Counted from the stretch's first letter, positions 1 to 8,884 are shown. The stretch: 64,000 bases of DNA from a bacterium (GCA_021821305.1 JAKACP010000001.1:186001-250000); one strand, 5' to 3'. Translations and numbers: made by a program. The notes: generated by a model from the letters alone, not told the origin.

Positions 1-43
1 GGTCGTGCCTTGTTTTTATCGAATTCGGAATTTTTTGTATTCA

Positions 44-212
44 GACCCCGGCCCCGCTCCATGCAACTTTTTCTCCTCGCTCCGGACTCATCGCGGCTTT
101 CGATTATCGGAATATTTCCCTCATTCGACGGCATCCTGAGGAAATATTCCGAACCGAAAGCCGCTCTTCAGACAGGCGGAGGCGAAAGAGAAAAAATTCA
201 TGGAGCAGGGTC
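44..212. repeat. Large intergenic hairpin, family A copy 1
   Basis: No gene is seen before the first CDS; this stretch is one long imperfect inverted repeat. The outer arms (44-63 and 199-212) match in CCCGCTCCATG against CATGGAGCAGGG. An inner stem pairs 93-102 (GCGGCTTTCG) with 155-164, and an apical stem pairs 108-123 with 137-151. The top of the apical stem and the loop, CTCATTCGACGGCATCCTGAG, is nearly identical to the tip of the hairpin at 35208-35380, although the arms are different sequences. Function is unknown; there is no T-tract, so a simple terminator is unlikely. Confidence 0.75.
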
Positions 213-265
213 GGATTGCGCTCGATTCGGGTGATGCGCTATAGTGAGCATATTTGAAATACCCT

Positions 266-664
266 ATGCCATTTCTTCGGCGGTTCCGTCTCACGAACCC
301 GCTCGGTGTCCGGGGGGAGGACGAGGCGGTGATATTTTTGAAGAAACGGGGATTCGCGATCATCGAACGGAATTGGAAGAATCGGACCGGTCGCGCCATA
401 GGCGAGATCGATATCGTTGCGAAAGAAGGGAACGAACTGGTGTTCGTCGAGGTCAAAGCGAGGAAATCGAGACGAGAGGAAACCGTGCTCCCCGAAGAAA
501 GCATCACCCGAGGGAAGCTTCGACGCCTCTCGCGTATCGCGGAAGGGTATATACGTGAAAAAAGGCTTGGAAATGCCCCGTATCGGATTGATGCGCTCCT
601 TCTCGTATTTTCGGATTCCGGAAAAGAGACCGAAGTACGGCATTTTCGGAGCATTTTTCTTTAG
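266..664 (+). CDS. yraN: YraN/UPF0102 family putative endonuclease
   Basis: A 132-aa protein of the YraN (UPF0102) family, a restriction-endonuclease-like fold of uncertain cellular role that is often found beside DNA or cell-wall housekeeping genes. The family pattern is clear: GEDEA near the N-terminus, a basic IERNWKNR segment, then GEIDIVA and FVEVKAR, which supply the acidic and lysine residues of the nuclease-like core. The length is normal. An in-frame TTG at 254 would add four residues; ATG 266 is preferred because the sequence after it fits the family start, but neither start has a clear ribosome-binding site. The next gene follows after a short gap on the same strand. Confidence 0.85.
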   Translation: MPFLRRFRLTNPLGVRGEDEAVIFLKKRGFAIIERNWKNRTGRAIGEIDIVAKEGNELVFVEVKARKSRREETVLPEESITRGKLRRLSRIAEGYIREKRLGNAPYRIDALLLVFSDSGKETEVRHFRSIFL

Positions 665-747
665 AGAAAGCGGTGACAGGCACCCTGTCTGGACGCGAAT
701 ATTTTTTTGGAATACAATGGATACGCGATAACCATTCTTTAGAAGCT

Positions 748-1092
748 ATGGCACTCAGCAATGAATTCGTGGCGGAAATGAAGGTGCTTCTGACCGCGGA
801 GAAGGAGAAGCTGGAACAGCAGCTCTCGCGATTCGCCGCTCCGACCGAGGTTTCCGGCGAGTATGAGACGAAATTCGAGGATATCGGGCCGGACGTCGAC
901 GAGAACGCCTCGGAGGTGGAGATGTACGCGGACAATATCGCGCTTGAGGACAATCTGGAACAGCAGCTCGAGCGGGTCAATGCCGCGCTTGCCCGCATCG
1001 AAGGAGGGACGTACGGTATCTGCGTGAAGACCGGCAAAGAAATCTCCGAAGATCGCCTCCGCGCCTACCCGGCGGCCGAGACCGCTCTTTAG
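748..1092 (+). CDS. DksA/TraR-family protein with degenerate zinc finger
   Basis: A 114-aa helical protein of the DksA/TraR superfamily, which binds the RNA polymerase secondary channel in studied members. An N-terminal coiled coil (about residues 5-40) is followed by a DNA-like acidic stretch, a second helix with LERVNAALARIEGGTYGICV, and the family end RLRAYPAAET. The four-Cys zinc finger is almost gone: only the first Cys (YGIC) remains, the next expected Cys is Thr, and the C-terminal Cys pair is missing. It therefore resembles zinc-free members of the family. ATG 748 is used because the upstream in-frame extension (from 673) does not look protein-like. It sits just before lspA, a pairing seen in candidate-phylum genomes. 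Confidence 0.8.
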   Translation: MALSNEFVAEMKVLLTAEKEKLEQQLSRFAAPTEVSGEYETKFEDIGPDVDENASEVEMYADNIALEDNLEQQLERVNAALARIEGGTYGICVKTGKEISEDRLRAYPAAETAL

Positions 1093-1107
1093 TAGCCGAA
1101 AGCTGGG

Positions 1108-1578
1108 ATGAGACATACCGAGTCAATCGAAGGAAAAATAAAAAAACGGGCTTCCGGCATCATCATCGCCGGAGCCCTTTTTTGTCTGGATCAGTCGGTG
1201 AAGTATTCCTTTCCCGCTTCGGATCGGTACTACTGCAATCACGACGGACCGTGGGGGACAGTCATGCATGAGGAAGTCCTCCTGTCCGGAGGCGCGCTCC
1301 TCCTCGTCGCCTTCGGTACTTTTCTCCTGCGGGCCAGGGGATGGAGGGAGATCGTCGCGTTCGCGTTCCTTTTCGGTGGCGGACTCTCGAATCTCGTGGA
1401 CCGCGCCCTATATGGGTGTGTGCGGGATTTTTCGGTCGTTTCCTGGTTCCCGGCGTTCAATTTCGCGGACGTCTGCCTCTCCGTCGGCGCGGGGCTCCTC
1501 CTGACCACGCTTTTCTCGCGCGCACGGAATAGCGAGATCAGTATTTCTCGAGAATCTCACGACGCTTCGGTTCGATGA
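1108..1578 (+). CDS. lspA: Lipoprotein signal peptidase (signal peptidase II)
   Basis: A 156-aa inner-membrane aspartyl protease that removes signal peptides from prolipoproteins. Four hydrophobic segments are visible. Both catalytic-aspartate motifs are present: GGGLSNLVDRALYG (about residues 90-104) and FPAFNFADVCLS (about 112-124). The DQ near the N-terminus (CLDQSVKY) also fits the family. The protein is at the short end for LspA. A lipoprotein substrate candidate lies at 11238-11450. Its 3' end overlaps the 3' end of the convergent zwf gene by 41 bp, so the two transcripts are antisense there. Confidence 0.9.
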   Translation: MRHTESIEGKIKKRASGIIIAGALFCLDQSVKYSFPASDRYYCNHDGPWGTVMHEEVLLSGGALLLVAFGTFLLRARGWREIVAFAFLFGGGLSNLVDRALYGCVRDFSVVSWFPAFNFADVCLSVGAGLLLTTLFSRARNSEISISRESHDASVR

Positions 1579-2893
1579 CGGCGAGGACGGAATCGATGAA
1601 CTTCCAGGAAAGGAGGATCTCCTGGGCGTTGAGGAATGTTCCCTGGTCCTTGGCGAAGAAGTCGTGGAGCGCATTGTCGTAGGGCTCCTTGAAGGAATAG
1701 GCGTTGTCCGCGAAGGCGAAACGGAGATCGGCCGGGTAGGCGCACTTCTTTTCGGTCGAGAATTCGGAGTTGAGGCGGAGGCGGATCTCGTTTTCCGGCT
1801 GGATATTGATCCGGATGCGGTTCTCGGCGAGCGCGCAGCCGGACGCCTCCCAGAGCGTGTGCTCGGGTTTCCTGAAGGTGACGGTGATGTCGGTCGTTTT
1901 CTTCGGCATCTTCTTGCCGCTCGCTATGGTGATGGGGATGCCGCGCCATCGGGGCGTATCGATCTCGAGACGGATGGACGCCCGGGTTTCCACGAGCGAG
2001 TCGCTCGCGACGAGCGGCTCCTTCCGATAGCCGTCGTATTGGCCGATGCTGATATTCTCGAGTTTCTCGTTTCCGAAGAGACGGAGTTTGCGGAAGATGC
2101 GGATTTTCTCATGGTGGATGTCCTCCGGATCCTGACTTTTCGGCTGATCCATGGTCGTGAACGCGAGGAGCTCGAGAGCATGATTCTGGAGCATGTCGCG
2201 GATGGCGCCGGAGCGCTCGTAGTATTCGGCGCGCTTGCGGATGCCTTCATCCTCCCAGATCTCGATCGTGATATCGCGGATGAAACGGCTGTTCCAGACA
2301 GGATCGAAGATAGGATTGGCGAAGCGGAGCGCGAAGAGGTCGCGGACCATGTCTTTGGCGAGGTAGTGGTCGAGGCGGTAGATCTGCGATTCGTCGAGGT
2401 GCCGCGCGAGGAGCGCGTTCAATTGTTTCGCCGAGGCGAGGTCGGAACCGAACGGCTTCTCGAGCGCGAGGCTCGTCGTCTTGCCGAGGAGATCGTTTCC
2501 TGCGAGACCGTCGATGATGGCCTCTATGAGTCCGTATTCCGACGGGATCGCGAGGTAGAAGAAGAGCGATTTCTTCGGCGTTCCACGGAGCGCTTCCGAG
2601 AGCGCCTTCATGCCGCCTCGGTCGTAGGTCCCGGAATAGTAGCGGAAGCAGGAAGAGAAGGTCTCGATATCTTCCGGGGTCGCCTGCGCGCGTTTCGCGG
2701 AGACAGCCTCCCGTACGAGCGTGCGGAAGTCATCGTGCGAGAACGCCGTGCGGCCGAATCCGGTCACGCGCACGCCCTCGTCGCGCATGAAGAGGTCGAA
2801 GAGCGCGGGGTAGAGCTTTTCCTTGGCAAGATCGCCGGAGGCGCCGAAGAGGATGAGCTCCTTGTCGATATGGAGCGGGGACGGGCAGGTCAT
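1538..2893 (-). CDS. zwf: Glucose-6-phosphate 1-dehydrogenase
   Basis: A 451-aa cytosolic enzyme that oxidises glucose 6-phosphate with NAD(P)+ and feeds the pentose-phosphate route. The N-terminal nucleotide-binding motif is FGASGDLAKEKLYPALF, followed by EKPFGSD and the active-site segment YRLDHYLAKDMV, where the family has RIDHYLGKE. The residues after it (FANPIFDPVWNSRFI) are also typical. It is slightly short for the family (usually 480-510 aa) but complete. It is convergent with and overlaps lspA, and is read away from the inverted repeat at 2899-3042. Together with pyruvate kinase and GlgC it points to sugar-based central metabolism. Confidence 0.93.
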   Translation of the reverse strand: MTCPSPLHIDKELILFGASGDLAKEKLYPALFDLFMRDEGVRVTGFGRTAFSHDDFRTLVREAVSAKRAQATPEDIETFSSCFRYYSGTYDRGGMKALSEALRGTPKKSLFFYLAIPSEYGLIEAIIDGLAGNDLLGKTTSLALEKPFGSDLASAKQLNALLARHLDESQIYRLDHYLAKDMVRDLFALRFANPIFDPVWNSRFIRDITIEIWEDEGIRKRAEYYERSGAIRDMLQNHALELLAFTTMDQPKSQDPEDIHHEKIRIFRKLRLFGNEKLENISIGQYDGYRKEPLVASDSLVETRASIRLEIDTPRWRGIPITIASGKKMPKKTTDITVTFRKPEHTLWEASGCALAENRIRINIQPENEIRLRLNSEFSTEKKCAYPADLRFAFADNAYSFKEPYDNALHDFFAKDQGTFLNAQEILLSWKFIDSVLAVIEPKRREILEKY

Positions 2894-2898
2894 AGGGG

Positions 2899-3042
2899 AG
2901 TATCAAGTATAAGGTATCTTTATATTCAAAGCATTGTACCCTAAAGCTGAAAAAAGAGGAAGTGCGAAAAAAAGTCTTTCTCCTTTAGGTTTTTTCCACT
3001 AAACTGGAGAAGAACATACGTGATACCGGATACTTCATACTT
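2899..3042. repeat. Inverted repeat of GTATC/AAGTAT words
   Basis: The 164-bp gap between the divergent zwf and comM genes is an imperfect inverted repeat. The left arm 2899-2918 and right arm 3022-3042 match at about 17 of 20 positions and are built of short repeated words (AGTATC, AAGTAT, GGTATC). A and T rich runs lie between them. No clear sigma-70 promoter for either gene stands out, so the repeat and the promoters probably overlap. Confidence 0.55.
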
Positions 3043-3057
3043 AATGCCCCTTCAATT

Positions 3058-4581
3058 ATGCCGGCCAGAATATTTTCCGTGGCGACGGTCGGTCTCGACG
3101 GCGTGTCCGTCGAAGTGGAGCTCGACATACTCTCGCAGGGGCTTCATCACTTCACGCTCGTCGGATTGCCCGACGCATCGGTCAAGGAATCCCGCGATCG
3201 TGTCAGCTCGGCGATCAAGAACAGCGGATTCAGACCCCCGCATCAGAGCGGCCGCATCACCGCCAATCTCGCGCCGGCCGACCTCCCCAAGAACAGTCCG
3301 GTCTACGATCTCCCGATGGCGCTCGGCTACCTTCTCGCGACGGAACAGATGCATTTCGACCCGAAGGGAAAGCTCTTCCTCGGGGAATTGGCGCTCGACG
3401 GGAAGATGCGCCGGGTCAATGGCGTCCTATCCGCGGCGTTCTTCGCCAAGGAATCCGGCGCGAAGGAACTCTACGTGCCGGAGGAGAATGCCGATGAAGC
3501 GGCGCTCATCCCCGGCGTGACGGTCTATCCGGTGCGCGACCTCCTCTCCATCGTGAAACATCTGACCCGGACGGAACCGATCGGGGAATGGCGGGCGGAT
3601 CCGTCCGCGCAGGCGGACGAGGAGGACTATCCTTTCGATATGGCGGAAGTCCGCGGACAGGAGCACGCCAAGCGCGCGCTCGAGATCGCCGCGGCCGGCG
3701 GCCACAACAGTATCCTCGTCGGACCGCCCGGTTCCGGGAAGACGCTCCTCGCCCGGGCGCTCCCGTCCATACTTCCGAAGCTCTCGTTCGAGGAGAGTCT
3801 CGAGGTGACCAAGATCTTTTCCGTCGCAGGGAAACTTCCCGGCGACAGATCGCTCGTGCGGACCAGGCCGTTCCGTTCCCCGCATCACAGCGCGTCGGCG
3901 ATATCGCTCGTCGGCGGGGGAAGCCTGCCGAAGCCGGGCGAGGTCAGTCTCGCGCATCGCGGCGTGCTCTTCCTCGACGAGTTCGCCGAATTCCCCAAAT
4001 CGGTACTCGAGAATCTCCGTCAGCCGCTCGAGGACGGATTCGTGACGGTATCGAGGATAAAAGGCAGCAACTCGTTTCCGGCGCGGTTTTCGCTCGTCGC
4101 GGCGATGAATCCCTGCCCATGCGGCTACGCGGGCGACCCGGAGCGCATGTGCTCATGCGCGCCGTTCCAGGCGTCGCGGTATCGCGAGCGCGTGTCCGGT
4201 CCGATACTCGACCGGATCGATCTGCAGGTGGAGGTGCCGCGCATCAGGATCGAGAAGCTCGAGGAGACGGAGCGCGGCGAGCCGAGCGCGGATATCCGCG
4301 AGCGGGTGGAACGGGCGCGGGCGGTACAATCCGCGCGCTTCGAGGGTACCGACGCCCGGACCAACAGCGAGATGGGGCCGGACGCGATACGCAGGCACTG
4401 CGCGCTCGACGAGGCGTCGAAGGAGCTCCTCCGCGGCGCGGTGTCGCGCCTTAAGCTTTCCGCGCGTAGTTACCATCGCATACTCAAGGTCTCGCGCACG
4501 ATCGCCGATCTCGCGGGAGCCGAGGCCATCCTCGCTCCGCACATCGCCGAAGCGTTGCAATACCGGTTCAAGAGCGAATGA
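3058..4581 (+). CDS. comM: YifB/ComM-family Mg-chelatase-like AAA ATPase
   Basis: A 507-aa ATPase of the ComM/YifB family; in studied bacteria ComM is a hexameric helicase that promotes branch migration of incoming DNA during natural transformation. Domains in order are an N-terminal Lon/S5-like domain (about 1-165), a Mg-chelatase AAA core with Walker A GPPGSGKTLLAR and Walker B LFLDEFAEF, the family Cys-rich turn NPCPCGYAGDPERMCSCAP, and a C-terminal Mg-chelatase domain ending at IAEALQYR. The length is normal. It starts just right of the inverted repeat at 2899-3042. No other competence gene is seen in the window, so a role in DNA uptake here is an inference. Confidence 0.92.
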   Translation: MPARIFSVATVGLDGVSVEVELDILSQGLHHFTLVGLPDASVKESRDRVSSAIKNSGFRPPHQSGRITANLAPADLPKNSPVYDLPMALGYLLATEQMHFDPKGKLFLGELALDGKMRRVNGVLSAAFFAKESGAKELYVPEENADEAALIPGVTVYPVRDLLSIVKHLTRTEPIGEWRADPSAQADEEDYPFDMAEVRGQEHAKRALEIAAAGGHNSILVGPPGSGKTLLARALPSILPKLSFEESLEVTKIFSVAGKLPGDRSLVRTRPFRSPHHSASAISLVGGGSLPKPGEVSLAHRGVLFLDEFAEFPKSVLENLRQPLEDGFVTVSRIKGSNSFPARFSLVAAMNPCPCGYAGDPERMCSCAPFQASRYRERVSGPILDRIDLQVEVPRIRIEKLEETERGEPSADIRERVERARAVQSARFEGTDARTNSEMGPDAIRRHCALDEASKELLRGAVSRLKLSARSYHRILKVSRTIADLAGAEAILAPHIAEALQYRFKSE

Positions 4582-4646
4582 CGCCCCTTCCCCAAACAGA
4601 GCCGAAGTCGTATAATTGAAACCCCAATTCCCATGGTCGCCATCCC

Positions 4647-5579
4647 ATGAAGAAAGCCTTATTCATCATCATCGCCCCTATCGGATCGTATCTCATCTTC
4701 TCCGGGACCGGGGAGGAGAGAACCTTCGAAACCGGTGGGCCGAAAGACGTGACCGTCTCGATCGACGGTTCAGCCGTCCCGTTTTCCGGTGCGAGTTCGG
4801 GCACGGTGGGCGATCTGCTCGGGGAACTGCGTTCCGGGACGATGGAAGGGGACAGGGTCTTCCCCGCGCGCGACGTGCGGCTCTCATCCGGCATGACGGT
4901 ATTCGTGGAGCGCGAGAAGAAAGTCGCGATCAAGGTCGACGGCGGAACGAAAGACGTCGTGACGCACGCGCGGACGGTGGAGGAGGCGCTCGATGAGGCG
5001 GGAGTCGCCACCGAGGAGGATGATATCGTGAAGCCCGCACGCGGAGCCCGGCTTGATCCGGAGACGGACATCACCGTCACGCGCGTGGAGATCCGCGAGG
5101 AGACGGTCGAGAAAAAGATCGCGTTCGACACGGAGGAGACGGAGGACGATGAGCTCTCGTGGCGCAAGCGCGTCGTGACCCGAAAGGGCGAGAACGGGGT
5201 CCGCACCTACCGATACCGCGTGAGCTATCATGACGGCGAGGAGGTGGGGCGGAAACTCCTCGGCAGCGAAGTGACCCGCGAGCCGGTCACGGAAATCGTG
5301 ACCCAGGGCACGTACGTGAAGACGGGAAAATCGCATCGGGGCGCCGCGTCGTGGTATGCTCATACCGGTACGATGGCGGCGGCCAACCCGTGGCTTCCGA
5401 TGGGATCGTACGTGAAGGTGACGAACATGGACAACGGAAAATCGGTTATCGTGAAGATCAACGACCGCGGGCCGTTCGTCCCGGGGCGCATCATCGATCT
5501 CGATCGGGTCGCCTTCGCGGAAATCGCCTCGGTGGGCGCGGGCGTCATCAACGTGAAGATGGAGGAAGTCGTGAATTGA
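4647..5579 (+). CDS. DUF348-G5-RlpA-like cell-wall protein
   Basis: A 310-aa exported wall-associated protein. After a short N-terminal membrane/signal segment (about 1-20) come two DUF348 repeats (about 33-85 and 88-145), a G5 domain (about 146-225) and a C-terminal double-psi beta-barrel of the RlpA/3D type (about 230-308) with GAASWYAHTG, the LPMGSYVKVTNMDNGKSV core and INDRGPFVPGRIIDL. This is the YabE/Rpf architecture, linked in Gram-positives to peptidoglycan remodelling. The catalytic Asp of the barrel (NDRGPF) is present. It lies 3 bp before rsmA, echoing the Bacillus yabE-rnmV-ksgA order. A lytic or glycan-binding role is inferred. Confidence 0.85.
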   Translation: MKKALFIIIAPIGSYLIFSGTGEERTFETGGPKDVTVSIDGSAVPFSGASSGTVGDLLGELRSGTMEGDRVFPARDVRLSSGMTVFVEREKKVAIKVDGGTKDVVTHARTVEEALDEAGVATEEDDIVKPARGARLDPETDITVTRVEIREETVEKKIAFDTEETEDDELSWRKRVVTRKGENGVRTYRYRVSYHDGEEVGRKLLGSEVTREPVTEIVTQGTYVKTGKSHRGAASWYAHTGTMAAANPWLPMGSYVKVTNMDNGKSVIVKINDRGPFVPGRIIDLDRVAFAEIASVGAGVINVKMEEVVN

Positions 5580-5582
5580 TAT

Positions 5583-6392
5583 ATGGAAAAAGTGAAACCG
5601 AAAAAATCCCTGGGACAGAACTTCCTCCGCGACGGCGCGATCGTCGAGGGGATCCTTCGCGTCGCAGATGTCCATACGGATGACCGGGTCCTCGAGATCG
5701 GTCCCGGCGATGGGGCGCTGACCGCACCGCTCCTCGCTCGCGGCGCGAGGGTGACGGCGATCGAGCTCGATCACGAACTCGTCGAGCGCCTCACCGATCG
5801 TTTCCTGGATTCCGACGGACTCTCGCTCCTCGAGGGGAATATCCTCGATCTTGACATGAACCAGTACCTCTCGGAGTCCGCCCTCGAGGACGGGAAGTAC
5901 AAGGTGGTCGCGAACATACCCTATTACATCACCGCTCCGATCATCCGGCTTCTCCTGTCTCTTTCCGTCCGTCCGGAACGGATCGTGCTCATGGTACAGA
6001 ACGAGGTGGCGAAACGGCTCGCCGCGGCGCCCGGTGATATGAGCATCCTCTCGGTGATGGCGCAGTACTACGCCGATGTCCGGATAGAGATCTTCGTCCC
6101 GAAGACGTCGTTTTTTCCGGTGCCGAAAGTCGACAGTGCGGTGGTGGAGCTTCGTCCGAAACGGCGCTTTTCACAGGAAGGTGATCGGAAGATCTTCCGT
6201 GTCGTCCGTGCCGGATTCGCCGCACGCCGCAAGACGCTCGCGAACAACCTCTCCTCGAGTTTCCGTATCCCGCGCGAGGAGATCACGGCGATGTTCGTCG
6301 GAATCGGTCTCGGCGCATCGGTACGGGCGCAGGAGCTTTCGGTGGAGGATTGGGAGAAACTCGCGGATATGATCGCCGCCCGGCCGGAGTGA
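5583..6392 (+). CDS. rsmA: 16S rRNA (adenine1518/1519-N6)-dimethyltransferase
   Basis: A 269-aa KsgA/RsmA methyltransferase that dimethylates two adjacent adenines in helix 45 of 16S rRNA during late 30S assembly. The N-terminus KKSLGQNFLRD is the family signature. The SAM-binding loop is LEIGPGDGALT, the acidic IELD follows, and the catalytic motif is NIPYYIT. The C-terminal helical domain is complete. It begins 3 bp after the wall-protein gene, so the two are probably co-transcribed, and ends at a strong hairpin shared with the convergent gene. Confidence 0.95.
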   Translation: MEKVKPKKSLGQNFLRDGAIVEGILRVADVHTDDRVLEIGPGDGALTAPLLARGARVTAIELDHELVERLTDRFLDSDGLSLLEGNILDLDMNQYLSESALEDGKYKVVANIPYYITAPIIRLLLSLSVRPERIVLMVQNEVAKRLAAAPGDMSILSVMAQYYADVRIEIFVPKTSFFPVPKVDSAVVELRPKRRFSQEGDRKIFRVVRAGFAARRKTLANNLSSSFRIPREEITAMFVGIGLGASVRAQELSVEDWEKLADMIAARPE

Positions 6393-6413
6393 GGAAGTAT
6401 GATGCCGAAAGGA

Positions 6414-6441
6414 AAAGAGCGCCCCGGAAGGAGCGCTCTTT
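6414..6441. terminator. Bidirectional terminator between rsmA and UbiA-like gene
   Basis: A 9-bp stem AAAGAGCGC/GCGCTCTTT with a 10-nt loop sits between convergent genes, with T-rich ends in both directions. Confidence 0.75.
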
Positions 6442-6459
6442 CGTGTCCGCGAGGACGGG

Positions 6460-8130
6460 CTATCGGAGGAGAATGGCGGCGACCGATATGCCGTAGAGGG
6501 TGGCGAAGAGCATGTTCCACCCCGAGAGCGTCCGGAATGTCCCCCAGGCCTTCTCGCTCCGCTGGGCGCGATTGATGCTCCAGAAAGCGAGGCCGCCGAA
6601 GAGCACGGCCGGGACGATGAGGTCGGCCTCGCGGAAGACGACGGGACTCGCCGCATAGCAGAGGAAGAGCGCCGTGCCGACGACGAGGCGCGCTTTTTCT
6701 TCCCCGAGTATCACCGGTATCGTGTGGACGCCGTCGGCGCGGTCGCCCGCGATGTCCTTGAAGTCCTTGAGCGGGAGCGTCACGGCGTAGGCCACGAAGA
6801 GGAAAGCGAGTATCGGAAACGGGACCGCACCGAGGTCGGCTTCCGGAGCGAGGACGGAATACCCGGTGATGAGTACGGCCATGCCGGCGAGCGCCGCGAG
6901 GACGGTCGCGAGTATCGGGATCCGCTTGAGCCGCAGGGGCGGCATGGAGTAGACCCATGCGAGGCCGTGATAGGCGAGAATGAGAAGCATCGCCTTGAAG
7001 CTGACGATGGCCGAGAAGAGGAGTGACACGGCGAAGAACGCCCAGCCGATCTCGGCGTACCGTCGCGGCGGGATGTCGCCGGTCGGGAGCGGGCGCTTCG
7101 GATTCGTAGCTTCGTCGATCGCACGGTCGGCGAGGTCGTTTCCCACCACGGAGGCGAACCAGGCGCTTTCGATCGCCATCACCAGGAGCAGTATCGAGAG
7201 CACTTCGAAGAAGTGGAAATCCGGTCTCGCTCCGGCGAAGATCATCGCGAGCGCGCCGCCGAGGAAGAGGAGTCCGCCATGCCATACGACTTGCGGGAAG
7301 CGGCTGTTCCACAGGAGGGCGAGAAAGGTTCCTTTCGACATGCGGTAGAGGAGCGCTCCGACGCCGAGCGCCGAGAGGATCGCATAGACGATGCTGAGCC
7401 GTGAGCCGAGCGACATACGCGGGTCGACGATGTCCTGGCCGAACAGCTTGCTCGGGGCGAGCATCGTACCGACGACGTCGAACTCCGTGACGGCGAAGAA
7501 TCCTTTCTCCATGCCGAGCATGAGAATGGCGATGTATGACGGGAAGGTGCCGAGGACGAAGAAGGTCGCATAGGTGAGGAGCGCGACACCGAGCGCTTTC
7601 AGGAGATTCCGGGAGCGGAAAAACGCGTAGCCCCCGAGCGCGGCCGTCATGAGCGCGACCTCGACGCGGACGCCGTAGGTGATCCCCATGTTGGGCGTAT
7701 CATCGAAAAAGGTGAAGAACTGGCTCATGAGTCCCCGGAGGCTGTCGAGTTCATAGAAACTCCAGAACCGCTCGCCCTGGAAGACGAGCACGTCTATCAA
7801 GGGCGGGGTCCAGATGATGAGAAAGCCGAAGAGGAGGAGATTGGCGGCGCGGGACCATGAGTCGGCTCCGGCGATCCGGACGATCGGCATGAAGAGGAGA
7901 AACGCGAAAAGGAAGAAGAGAAAGGTGTGGGAGAACTCGAAGAACATGTAGTGGAGGGATTCCGTCTCGTACGCGCTCGTTCCGCCCTCGATGAAGAGTC
8001 GGACGAGGATGATGCCGAGGAACGCGAGGATAAAGGTCGAAAGGCTGAGCGGAGCCGTCTCGATAGCTTCGACCATTCTCCTCATTCCGTGGGCGGCGGT
8101 CTTCCATGCGGACCGGATTCTTCGTGGCAT
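6460..8130 (-). CDS. UbiA-family prenyltransferase with long N-terminal membrane extension
   Basis: A 556-aa polytopic membrane protein. The C-terminal half (about 290-556) is a UbiA-type prenyltransferase: the first Asp-rich motif is NDLADRAIDEATNPKRPLP and the second is KDFKDIAGDRADGVHTIP, the two Mg-diphosphate sites of the family. The N-terminal half (about 20-280) holds roughly six further hydrophobic segments, not part of a normal UbiA protein (about 280-300 aa), and shows no motif I recognise. The substrate cannot be told: quinone, lipid or phosphoribosyl acceptors are all known in the family. It is alone on its strand, between a shared terminator and a divergent lemA. Confidence 0.8.
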   Translation of the reverse strand: MPRRIRSAWKTAAHGMRRMVEAIETAPLSLSTFILAFLGIILVRLFIEGGTSAYETESLHYMFFEFSHTFLFFLFAFLLFMPIVRIAGADSWSRAANLLLFGFLIIWTPPLIDVLVFQGERFWSFYELDSLRGLMSQFFTFFDDTPNMGITYGVRVEVALMTAALGGYAFFRSRNLLKALGVALLTYATFFVLGTFPSYIAILMLGMEKGFFAVTEFDVVGTMLAPSKLFGQDIVDPRMSLGSRLSIVYAILSALGVGALLYRMSKGTFLALLWNSRFPQVVWHGGLLFLGGALAMIFAGARPDFHFFEVLSILLLVMAIESAWFASVVGNDLADRAIDEATNPKRPLPTGDIPPRRYAEIGWAFFAVSLLFSAIVSFKAMLLILAYHGLAWVYSMPPLRLKRIPILATVLAALAGMAVLITGYSVLAPEADLGAVPFPILAFLFVAYAVTLPLKDFKDIAGDRADGVHTIPVILGEEKARLVVGTALFLCYAASPVVFREADLIVPAVLFGGLAFWSINRAQRSEKAWGTFRTLSGWNMLFATLYGISVAAILLR

Positions 8131-8242
8131 AGGCGTTATTCTAGTGGTTGTTTTTCCATTATAGCGTGTTTTTCGGCATTTGCCTCAAGGGTGCTTTTTT
8201 GCTATTCTTCGGTGACGGAAAGTAATATTTGAGACCATATCT

Positions 8243-8791
8243 ATGTTGATACCGATCATCATCCTGGGAGCCGTCGTACTCGTCGCCGGCATATTCATGT
8301 ACAACCAGCTCGTGACGCTCAAGAACCGCACGGACGAGTCGTGGAGCGACATCGACGTACAGCTCAAGCGCCGGTACGACCTCATCCCGAACCTCGTGAA
8401 CACCGTCAAAGGATATGCGACGCACGAGAGCGAGGTGCTCCAGAAAGTGACGGAAGCCCGTTCGCAGGCGATGCAGGCGGGGACGGCCGGCGGCAGGGCT
8501 CAGGCCGAGAACATGCTCTCCGACGCGCTCAAGAGTCTCTTCGCGGTTTCGGAAAACTATCCCGATCTCAAGGCGAACACGAACTTTCTCGAGCTCCAGC
8601 GCGAGCTGTCCGATACCGAGAACAAGATCCAGGCGGCGCGCCGGTTCTACAACGCCAATGTCCGTGATTTCAACACCAAGATCGAATCCTTCCCGAACAA
8701 CGTGATCGCGGGGATATTCACCTTCGGCAAGCGCGAATTCTTCGAGCTCGAGGAGGGTGCGGCCAAAGAGCCGGTCGCGGTACAATTTTAG
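8243..8791 (+). CDS. lemA: LemA family protein
   Basis: A 182-aa membrane-anchored helical protein. One N-terminal transmembrane helix (about 2-20) is followed by the LemA signature: YNQLVTLKNRTDESWSDIDVQLKRRYDLIPNLVNTVKGY, with later NTNFLELQRELSDTENKI and ARRFYNANVRDFN. The length is normal. LemA function is unknown but it is repeatedly found beside HtpX-type proteases, as here, which suggests a shared envelope quality-control role. The gap to htpX contains a small inverted repeat. Confidence 0.93.
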   Translation: MLIPIIILGAVVLVAGIFMYNQLVTLKNRTDESWSDIDVQLKRRYDLIPNLVNTVKGYATHESEVLQKVTEARSQAMQAGTAGGRAQAENMLSDALKSLFAVSENYPDLKANTNFLELQRELSDTENKIQAARRFYNANVRDFNTKIESFPNNVIAGIFTFGKREFFELEEGAAKEPVAVQF

Positions 8792-8807
8792 CCTCAGGAA
8801 AACCATC

Positions 8808-8875
8808 AGGAATCACGGAGCACGGAAAGAGAAGAGAGGGCCTTCCTGATTCTCTATCCGATACCCGTGATTCCT
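8808..8875. repeat. Inverted repeat between lemA and htpX
   Basis: Perfect 11-bp arms AGGAATCACGG (8808-8818) and CCGTGATTCCT (8865-8875) enclose a 46-nt purine-rich spacer. A GTG at 8867 in the right arm is in frame with htpX, but the position inside the arm argues for the later ATG. Confidence 0.6.
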
Positions 8876-8884
8876 TTATTTCTT

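Noticed and set aside
1664..2944. Long plus-strand open frame of 426 codons opposite zwf
   Set aside because: It is the complement of zwf in a GC-rich gene; the product is low-complexity Arg/Glu/Val sequence with no family features.
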